A DNA stretch of 13,713 nucleotides from UBA4064 sp050179135 (lineage in GTDB: Bacteria; Desulfobacterota; Desulfobacteria; Desulfobacterales; Desulfatirhabdiaceae), in assembly GCA_050179135.1 (NCBI GenBank), contig JBFXFK010000137.1, positions 1-13,713 of the forward strand, read 5' to 3'. The translations under genes were made by a program, and so were the position numbers. Below the pieces are notes generated by a model. The model made no database searches and was not told where the DNA came from. It worked only from the letters and a program-made list of their open reading frames with translations. This document shows positions 1 through 5,481 of this stretch, piece by piece (position 1 is the first letter of the stretch; each line of letters opens with the position of its first letter).

Positions 1-126
1 CAAGGCCGCCGCCGGGTGGCTGCACTGTTCGATATACCGGTCATGGACCAGACGATGATCCAGCCAACTGAACTGTTTTGGCACTGACCGGACACGTTGG
101 GGGGAAACCGGTTGTTTGGATACCAT
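1..126 (-). CDS. Partial gene, N-terminal 42 residues of a mobile-element-associated hypothetical protein
   Basis: Reading leftwards, an ATG at 126-124 follows a good ribosome site (AAAGGAG, 5 nt upstream) and opens a frame with no stop to the window edge, so at least 42 residues are coded and the C-terminus lies outside. The peptide contains KQFSWLDHRLVHDRYIEQC followed by an Ala-rich stretch. From memory, proteins with a KQFSW-DHRLV start occur beside IS21-type or other transposition genes in sulfate reducers and may carry a helix-turn-helix further on. That is recollection, not something visible here. It shares the strand of the integrase remnant at 564-824, which fits a common mobile origin. 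I cannot say whether the gene is intact. A longer overlapping frame at 41-256 lacks a ribosome site and is judged a shadow. Confidence 0.55.
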   Translation of the reverse strand, partial: MVSKQPVSPQRVRSVPKQFSWLDHRLVHDRYIEQCSHPAAAL

Positions 127-208
127 GTCGTTCTCCTTTGCTGATTGAGGGTTGATTGATAAAATCCTGCCCCAAGTGTAGCAAACGGCGAACGGTGATT
201 ACCATGTC

Positions 209-512
209 ATCTTGTAACGCAACGCCTGTAATATTTGCAATTATAGCATATTTCATATGACTTGATATCTGTCTTTATTCATCGAATAACTGGCTATTGC
301 CGCATGTGATACGAACCCGTGATAAAGCATATAACCTATATCTCCAGATACTTATAGGGTAAATATCGGAGTATGCAGGGTCCATATATGTGCTAATTTG
401 CTTCAGATTTGGCCAATAACGAAGATTGAAAATGTATAAAATATTAAGTCATATGAAAAATGCTATAGTCCCAAAATAACAACTGGTTGTGCATTTATGA
501 TATCTTGTAACG
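209..512. repeat. 11-bp direct repeat flanking the MITE-like element
   Basis: ATCTTGTAACG occurs at 209-219 and again at 502-512, bracketing the inverted-repeat pair with 22 and 33 bp to spare on the two sides. It could be a remnant target duplication or chance in AT-rich DNA. The DNA next to the repeats shows no further inverted symmetry, so support is weak. Confidence 0.25.
242..467. repeat. Imperfect 27-bp inverted repeat pair, MITE-like
   Basis: The left arm (242-268) and the reverse complement of the right arm (441-467) match at 25 of 27 positions. The longest shared core is TTTCATATGACTT. The 172-bp spacer is AT-rich and has no open frame. Two long, near-identical, widely spaced arms around non-coding DNA fit a miniature inverted-repeat element or the ends of a collapsed insertion sequence. 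I see no clear target-site duplication directly at the arm ends. A pair of regulatory operator sites is less likely given the arm length. Confidence 0.5.
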
Positions 513-563
513 TACCAGAAAATTTCTTCTGACGCCAGTATTTTCTGCTAATTTTTCAAAGAG

Positions 564-824
564 CTAAACTGATACGATAAAAAAGAATCGTAACGCGCAG
601 TAGCAGATATTGAGGGTGCTGGCGGACCAGTTTGAGGTATTGCGCCGGAACAGGAAATAGTCTTTCAGCTCCTGTTCCGTAATTTGCAGAGGATCTTTGT
701 TGACGTATTCCAGAAGTTGACGAACGGATCTGGCATAACTTTCCCGGGTTTTGTCACCTTTACCGGCCAGTTGCAAAGCATTGATGGTTTTGGTGTGCCA
801 GGGGGTCTGAAGCGTGTGTGACAT
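564..824 (-). pseudogene. Truncated tyrosine recombinase/integrase, N-terminal core-binding domain only
   Basis: The frame codes 86 residues starting MSHTLQTPWHTKTINAL, from an ATG with an AGGAG ribosome site 7 nt upstream. Residues about 13-83 look like the N-terminal SAM-like (core-binding) domain of XerC/D-type phage integrases: a Lys/Thr/Tyr-rich helix (KTRESYARSVRQLLEYV), then the LQITEQELKDYFLFRR segment, then the STLNICYCALRFFF helix. Such proteins normally run to about 270-300 residues, with a catalytic domain holding Arg, Lys, His, Arg and the nucleophilic Tyr. Here homology stops at the FFF residues (about 579-587), the last four residues (IVSV) look unrelated, and a stop follows. 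No catalytic domain appears in any frame downstream, so it cannot recombine DNA. Integrases of this type often accompany IS91-like elements, but none is seen here. It is called a pseudogene with good confidence for family and truncation. Confidence 0.75.
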
Positions 825-876
825 GATATCTCTCCTTTTTGTTATGATTATGGTAAACCCTGAGGAGAGATATCAT
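823..876 (-). promoter_or_regulatory. Perfect 14-bp inverted repeat hiding the integrase ribosome site and start
   Basis: Positions 823-836 and 863-876 are exact reverse complements (ATGATATCTCTCCT / AGGAGAGATATCAT) around a 26-nt loop. In leftward RNA the second arm contains the AGGAG ribosome site and the first two bases of the integrase ATG (824-822). The folded hairpin would therefore block translation initiation. Transposase genes such as those of IS10 and IS50 are known to be protected from read-through transcription by this arrangement. The role here is inferred. The repeat might instead be a recombinase binding site. Confidence 0.6.
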
Positions 877-901
877 TTTTTCAGATTGGATGGGACTGCA
901 G

Positions 902-951
902 ATGAAAAAAGATCTTTCATGAAGCCGGTCAGAATTTAAAGCACCGGCTTC
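902..951 (-). terminator. Probable transcription terminator of the aap operon
   Basis: Leftward transcription past the aapP stop (1002) meets a 9-bp perfect stem, GAAGCCGGT (951-943) with ACCGGCTTC (929-921), around a 13-nt loop. A run of six T residues follows about 10 nt beyond the stem, inside a second small hairpin (902-907 with 915-920). The GC-rich stem with a downstream T-run 51 nt after the stop suits a Rho-independent terminator, but the T-run is not directly abutting, so efficiency is uncertain. Confidence 0.55.
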
Positions 952-1001
952 GGAGTACGGAAACTGCCGAGCAGCGGCTTACTTGAACACCGGCACACCG
1001 G

Positions 1002-1778
1002 TCAGTGCAGAATCTGGCTGAGAAAGAGTCTGGTGCGATCATGCTGCGGATTTTCAAAAAAGGTCTGCGGGTCATTTGATTCCAAAATCTGACCAAAATC
1101 CATAAACAGCACGCGGTGGGCCACGCTTCTGGCAAATCCCATTTCATGTGAGACCACAATCATGGTCATACCTTCCTGAGCCAGATTGATCATGACATCC
1201 AGAACTTCCTTGACCATTTCCGGGTCCAGGGCCGATGTGGGCTCATCAAACAGCATGACCGTCGGTTTCATGCACAGACTTCGGGCGATGGCCACCCGTT
1301 GCTGCTGGCCTCCGGAAAGCTGGCCGGGGTATTTGTGGGCCTGTTCGGCGATATGCACCTTTTCCAGATACATCATGGCGGTTTTTTCAGCTTCCTGGCG
1401 GGGTGTTTTTCGAACCCATATGGGACCCAGGGTCAGATTTTCCAGAATTGTCAGGTGGGGGAACAGGTTGAAATGCTGGAAAACCATCCCCACTTCGGCG
1501 CGAATTTTTTCGATATTCTTGATGTCATTGGTCAGTTCCATGCCATCAACAATAATTTTTCCCCGCTGATGCTGCTCCAGACGGTTGATGCATCGAATCA
1601 ATGTGGACTTTCCGGACCCGGACGGGCCGCAGATGACAATCCGCTCTCCCCTGTGAATGGTGAGATTGATCCCTTTCAGCACATGAAACTCGCCATACCA
1701 CTTGTGCATGTCGGATATTTGAATGATGGTGTTCTCTGATTCGACGGACCCGATTGGTCCGATCTGCATGTCACTCAT
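1002..1778 (-). CDS. aapP: General L-amino-acid ABC transporter, ATP-binding subunit
   Basis: The protein is 258 residues, the normal length for a polar amino-acid ABC ATPase (GlnQ/AapP family). It powers import by hydrolysing ATP on the cytoplasmic face of the permease pair. Visible motifs are Walker A GPSGSGKST (51-59), Q-loop Gln101 within VFQHFNLFPH, signature LSGGQQQR (154-161), Walker B VMLFDE (174-179) followed by the D-loop SALD, and switch His211 in VVSHEMG. The start ATG follows a GGAG site at 6 nt. It is the last gene of the four-gene unit, 16 nt after aapM, and is followed by a hairpin terminator. The first 20 residues, including SVESENTII, resemble the short N-terminal extension of AapP. 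The family is certain. The specific AapP name rests on the flanking AapJ/Q/M genes. Confidence 0.93.
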   Translation of the reverse strand: MSDMQIGPIGSVESENTIIQISDMHKWYGEFHVLKGINLTIHRGERIVICGPSGSGKSTLIRCINRLEQHQRGKIIVDGMELTNDIKNIEKIRAEVGMVFQHFNLFPHLTILENLTLGPIWVRKTPRQEAEKTAMMYLEKVHIAEQAHKYPGQLSGGQQQRVAIARSLCMKPTVMLFDEPTSALDPEMVKEVLDVMINLAQEGMTMIVVSHEMGFARSVAHRVLFMDFGQILESNDPQTFFENPQHDRTRLFLSQILH

Positions 1779-1794
1779 GTATGCTCCGTTTGAC

Positions 1795-2877
1795 TCACGC
1801 GCCCAGTTCTTTTTCCAGACGTCTGCTGTAATTGGACATGGCGTAGCAGCAGATGAAATAGATGCAGGCCAGAAAAAAATAGGCCTCCGACGAAAACCCC
1901 ATCCAGTTTGGATTGGCCAGGGTGGCCTGCGTGGTTTTCAGAATATCATACAGGGCAATGATGACCACCAGGGATGTATCCTTGAACGCCGAAATCAGAA
2001 TGCTGACCGATGGTGGAATGACAATTTTCAGGGCCTGGGGCAAAATGATCAGTCGCATGGTCTGGACATAATTCAGTCCCAGTGATTCAGCCGCTTCATA
2101 TTGTCCTTTGGCAATACCCTGAAGACCGCCCCGCACCACTTCCGCAATATACGCCGCTGTAAACAGAATGATGGCAACCTGGGCACGCAAAATTTTATTG
2201 ATGGTGATGCCCTCGGGCAGAAACAGGGGAAAGATGACAGCGGACATGAAGAGCAGACTGATCAGGGGCACGCCGCGAATCATTTCGATATAAATGACTG
2301 AAAGAATGCGGATGGCAGGCATTCTGGACCGCCGCCCCAATGCCAGCAGAATGCCCAGGGGATAGGCCGCTGTCAACCCGAATATGGCCAACAGAAATGT
2401 TAGCGGCAATCCACCCCACTGCTCGCTGTCAACCGGTGACAAACCAAAGAGGCCGCCTTTCATGAGAATGCCCATCAAAAACAGGCCGGCCATCCATCCA
2501 TACACCAGCCATCGTTTCCAGAAATTCCGGTTGCGACTGATCAGCAGCAGTAGAATCAGCAGAACCACCGCAAGGCTTGGCCGCCAGTGAATATCATGGG
2601 GATAAAACCCAAACAGAATGAACCGGTAATTGGACGAGATGATGGACCAGCATGCGCCGTCGATGTTCCGGCATTCTGCCGGCGTCGATACCCACAGGCT
2701 GTCTATGAAAACCCATGCGATCAGTGGTGGAACGGTTTTCCAGAGAAACAGGAGAGAGACAATGGTCAGAATGGAATTGAGCACATTGTTGAACAGGTTG
2801 CTCCGGATCCATCCGATAATCCCCACACTGGTGACCGGAGGCCGGATATCCTCTGTGATGATCTGATAAACCGTCAT
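1795..2877 (-). CDS. aapM: General L-amino-acid ABC transporter, permease subunit AapM
   Basis: The product is a 360-residue inner-membrane permease of the HisM/GlnP type. It has a first membrane segment near residue 30, an extended periplasmic loop, three or so further hydrophobic segments, and a C-terminal BPD-transport domain with the EAA loop EAAESLGLNYVQTMRL starting at residue 261, which docks on the ATPase. The periplasmic loop keeps the AapM-style pattern of two Cys (AECRNIDGACWSII) followed by the RFILFGFYP segment. The frame can be extended to a TTG at 2910 overlapping aapQ, but the ATG at 2877-2875 has an AAGG site 8 nt upstream and leaves a 22-nt gap after aapQ, so I chose it. It should pair with AapQ as a heterodimer forming the translocation path. 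Confidence 0.9.
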   Translation of the reverse strand: MTVYQIITEDIRPPVTSVGIIGWIRSNLFNNVLNSILTIVSLLFLWKTVPPLIAWVFIDSLWVSTPAECRNIDGACWSIISSNYRFILFGFYPHDIHWRPSLAVVLLILLLLISRNRNFWKRWLVYGWMAGLFLMGILMKGGLFGLSPVDSEQWGGLPLTFLLAIFGLTAAYPLGILLALGRRSRMPAIRILSVIYIEMIRGVPLISLLFMSAVIFPLFLPEGITINKILRAQVAIILFTAAYIAEVVRGGLQGIAKGQYEAAESLGLNYVQTMRLIILPQALKIVIPPSVSILISAFKDTSLVVIIALYDILKTTQATLANPNWMGFSSEAYFFLACIYFICCYAMSNYSRRLEKELGA

Positions 2878-2899
2878 GCAATGCCTTTCTTTCGCCCGC

Positions 2900-4105
2900 T
2901 TACCTTTCAACCAACGCCATTTTTTTGTTGTAGATGTTCATCAGGAACGAAGTCAAGAGACTCATGATCAGATACACCAGCATGATCATGGCAACCCCTT
3001 CAATGGCCTGACCGGTCTGATTGATGGTGGTGTTGGCGACAGAAACAAAATCGGGATATCCGATGGCGACTGCCAGTGAACTGTTTTTGGTCAGATTCAG
3101 CATCTGGCTGGTCAACGGCGGAATAATCACGCGAAGAGCCTGGGGGAGTATGACCCGGTTCAGGGTCTGCGAGGGCTTCAGGCCCAGGGAAAGGGCTGCC
3201 TCGGTCTGACCCCGGCTGACAGCCTGAATACCGGCCCGGACAATTTCCGCCACAAATGCGGCCGTATACAAAACCAGGCCCAGAAGCAGGGCCGTAAATT
3301 CCGGGCTGACATTGACGCCGCCCGTAAAATTGAATCCGGTAAGCTGCGGCACATTCATTGCGGTGGGGCTGCCGCCAACCAGCCAGGCCAACAGCGGCAG
3401 GCCCAGAATCAGTCCGGCGCCAACGCGGACAATCGGAAATATCTGACCGGTTTTATCCTGCCGGTTTCTGGCCCAGCGATGCAGAAAAAAGACACCGATA
3501 CAGGCCATAAATAGTGCAACAGCCATATATCCATGGGCCGGATGGGGTGATGGAATGCCGAAAACCAGTCCCCGGTTGCATAGAAATACGCCGGCGAAAG
3601 GTGACAGGGCCTGACGGGGGCCGGGCAGAGAATCATAAAAAATGGCATACCAGAACAGAAGCTGAATCAAAACCGGAATATCCTGAAACACCTCGATATA
3701 AATCGCAGCCAGCCGGGAAACGATCCAGTTGGTGGACAAACGGGACACACCGATCAGAACTCCCAGAAGAACGCTGAACAAAATGCCGACAATGGCCACT
3801 TTGATGGTGTTCAGCAAACCGGCCAGAAGCGCCCGGGCATAGGAATTGGCCGCAGAATAGGCAATCAGGGATTCACCGATTTCAAACGCCGCCTCTTTTT
3901 CCAGAAAATCAAAACCGGTGGCGATTGACTGGCGTTTCAGGTTGGTGACCGTGTTGTTGAACAGATAAAAGCTGATCAGCCCGACAATGACCAGGGTTGC
4001 GATCTGATAGACAACCGCCCGCCGATCCGGATCATGCCAGAAGGGTATGGCCGGATGGCGGGTATTTGTTCCGGGAAAATTATCCGGTATTGCACGTTCA
4101 CCCAT
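2900..4105 (-). CDS. aapQ: General L-amino-acid ABC transporter, permease subunit AapQ
   Basis: The product is a 401-residue inner-membrane permease. A cytoplasmic N-terminus with FWHDPDRRAVVYQ precedes the first membrane helix (about 30-50). A periplasmic segment with LKRQSIATGFDFL follows, as in AapQ and related long permeases. Several more helices lead to the C-terminal transport domain, with the EAA loop EAALSLGLKPSQTLNRVILP beginning at residue 302. The insertion around residues 165-265, with two extra hydrophobic stretches, accounts for the length over simple GlnP permeases (about 220) and is typical of AapQ. The gene starts 18 nt after aapJ. The ribosome site is weak (GGAAAG, about 10 nt upstream), so translation may be partly coupled. 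It forms the membrane channel with AapM. Confidence 0.9.
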   Translation of the reverse strand: MGERAIPDNFPGTNTRHPAIPFWHDPDRRAVVYQIATLVIVGLISFYLFNNTVTNLKRQSIATGFDFLEKEAAFEIGESLIAYSAANSYARALLAGLLNTIKVAIVGILFSVLLGVLIGVSRLSTNWIVSRLAAIYIEVFQDIPVLIQLLFWYAIFYDSLPGPRQALSPFAGVFLCNRGLVFGIPSPHPAHGYMAVALFMACIGVFFLHRWARNRQDKTGQIFPIVRVGAGLILGLPLLAWLVGGSPTAMNVPQLTGFNFTGGVNVSPEFTALLLGLVLYTAAFVAEIVRAGIQAVSRGQTEAALSLGLKPSQTLNRVILPQALRVIIPPLTSQMLNLTKNSSLAVAIGYPDFVSVANTTINQTGQAIEGVAMIMLVYLIMSLLTSFLMNIYNKKMALVER

Positions 4106-4123
4106 GTTTCAATGGCTTTCCGT

Positions 4124-5137
4124 TTATTTGAATGGCGGCGAGTACATCAGCCCGCCTTTGGTCCAGAGGGCATTCAGTCCACGCTCCAGCCCCAGCGGGG
4201 TTTTGGCGCCCACATTCCGTTCAAACACTTCACCATAATTGCCGACCTGCTTGATGATGTTATAGGCAAATTTTTCATCCAGACCGAGAGATTTTCCATT
4301 TCCGGGAACCACGCCCAGAAACCGCTGAATCGACGGATTGGTGCTTTTCAGCATTTCATCCACATTGGCGGATGTGATGCCAAGCTCTTCGGCTTCGATC
4401 ATGGCCAGAACCGAATAATCGACCACATCTTTCCATTGGTCGTCCCCGTGTCGAACCGCAGGCGACAGCGGTTCCTTGGAAATGACTTCGGGAAGAATCA
4501 TGTAATCCGCAGGATTGGGCGCCACGGATCGGGCCCCGGCCAGTTGGGAAATATCCGATGTCAGGCAGTCGCAACGACCGGCAAAAAAAGCCTTGTTCAA
4601 CTCGGCATTGTTTTCGATGACCACCGGTTTCATGGTCATGTTGTTGGAACGGAAATAATCCGCCACATTCTGTTCGGTTGTGGTGCCGGGTAAAACACAG
4701 ACCGTCGCACCGTTCAGGTCTTTTGCACTTTTGATATTCATCTTTTTGGGAACCATGAATCCCTGACCGTCATAATAATTGACCTGGGCAAAATTGAGTC
4801 CCAGCGCCGTATCCCGGTTCAGCGTCCAGGTTGCGTTCCGGCAAAGCACATCCACTTCACCGGATTGCAGCGCGGTAAAACGCTGAACAGCGGTCAGGGG
4901 AACATATTTGATTTTGGTGGAATCCCCAAAGACGGCTGCTGCAATGGCCCGGCCGGTATCCACATCCAGGCCTTTCCAGACGCCCTTGTCGTCCGGCATG
5001 CCAAATCCAAACAACTGGCCGTTGACCCCGACCTGAACAAACCCTTTTGCTTTGACATCATCCAGGGTGCCCGCAGATGCCAGCGTTGCAAATATCAAAA
5101 CGATTGCCAGTGACAGCCCCAAAATTTTTTCTTTCAT
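4124..5137 (-). CDS. aapJ: General L-amino-acid ABC transporter, periplasmic binding protein
   Basis: The product is a 337-residue solute-binding protein of the SBP_bac_3 family that captures a broad range of L-amino acids in the periplasm and delivers them to AapQM. An N-terminal signal peptide (MKEKILGLSLAIVLIFATL, then ASA before GTLDD) predicts cleavage by signal peptidase I. No lipobox Cys is seen. The mature part shows VQVGVNGQLFGFG, then GLDVDTGRAIAAAVFGD, VDVLCRNATWTLNRD, and the AapJ-like LSPAVRHGDDQW. The frame is open back to 5275, but the added residues do not resemble a signal peptide. AGGAGG lies 5 nt before the ATG at 5137-5135 (a tandem ATG sits just before it), which fixes the start. 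It is the first gene of the operon. A weak leftward promoter candidate, TTGCCA (5229-5224) and TGCTAT (5208-5203), has a short 15-nt spacer. Confidence 0.93.
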   Translation of the reverse strand: MKEKILGLSLAIVLIFATLASAGTLDDVKAKGFVQVGVNGQLFGFGMPDDKGVWKGLDVDTGRAIAAAVFGDSTKIKYVPLTAVQRFTALQSGEVDVLCRNATWTLNRDTALGLNFAQVNYYDGQGFMVPKKMNIKSAKDLNGATVCVLPGTTTEQNVADYFRSNNMTMKPVVIENNAELNKAFFAGRCDCLTSDISQLAGARSVAPNPADYMILPEVISKEPLSPAVRHGDDQWKDVVDYSVLAMIEAEELGITSANVDEMLKSTNPSIQRFLGVVPGNGKSLGLDEKFAYNIIKQVGNYGEVFERNVGAKTPLGLERGLNALWTKGGLMYSPPFK

Positions 5138-5481
5138 CATACCCTCCTGTTGATCGTGATGGTGAATGGAATTCAGAAAATTGACGACAGCCAGTGAGCT
5201 GAATAGCATAGCGCTTTTTGGATTGGCAAGAAAAAAGCGTATCCATTGTTTTCTGAACATTGATATCGCATTCAAGATAATGATTTTGGGAGGGCAGCCG
5301 GGGATTTAATCCACTCAGTCATCAGGCTTTCAACCCGGGCAGTCATAAAAAATGAAATTGAGGATAGCCTTGCAAAGACAGGATAAAATGATATAAAAGA
5401 TTAAAGCTCGTATTTTTAACCGGCAATTTTGCCCCTCCGGGGGATCATGCATAACGCAAATGAGAAGGATGTGATCATTCC
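5138..5481. other. Divergent intergenic region between aapJ and glgP
   Basis: This 344-bp stretch separates two divergently transcribed units and must hold both promoters. No coding frame is convincing. The rightward promoter candidate is listed separately. Leftward, only the short-spaced TTGCCA / TGCTAT pair is visible. A small GC hairpin (5432-5442, CCCC TCC GGGG) lies in the presumed glgP leader. I see no riboswitch-like architecture or long operator palindrome. Confidence 0.5.
5370..5397 (+). promoter_or_regulatory. Candidate sigma-70-type promoter for glgP
   Basis: TTGCAA at 5370-5375 and TATAAA at 5392-5397 are separated by 16 nt. Both are close to the consensus hexamers, in an AT-rich setting, and lie about 85 nt before the glgP start. 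The resulting leader would contain the small GC hairpin at 5432-5442. The prediction is from sequence only. Confidence 0.45.

Larger units (their letters stand above)
127..563. other. AT-rich gene-free stretch in a degraded mobile region
   Basis: No frame with a convincing start, ribosome site and protein-like composition is visible on either strand. The stretch is clearly more AT-rich than the metabolic genes to the right. It holds an imperfect inverted-repeat pair (242-268 with 441-467), an 11-bp direct repeat (209-219 and 502-512, ATCTTGTAACG), and a short hairpin (516-523 CAGAAAAT with 539-546 ATTTTCTG). It probably consists of mobile-element debris between two gene fragments. Confidence 0.6.

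Noticed and set aside
41..256. 71-codon minus-strand frame near the left edge
   Set aside because: It overlaps the partial gene at 1-126 in another frame and lacks a ribosome site, while the 1-126 frame has a strong one.
2878..2910. TTG start for aapM overlapping the end of aapQ
   Set aside because: It has no ribosome site of its own. The ATG 33 nt further on has one and gives a normal AapM N-terminus.
4034..4693. 219-codon plus-strand frame opposite aapJ
   Set aside because: It is antisense to conserved AapJ sequence, with a His/Gly/Phe-rich composition and no ribosome site.
5138..5275. Longer aapJ start with 46 extra residues
   Set aside because: The added residues do not form a signal peptide, and a strong AGGAGG sits immediately before the internal ATG pair that starts a textbook signal peptide.
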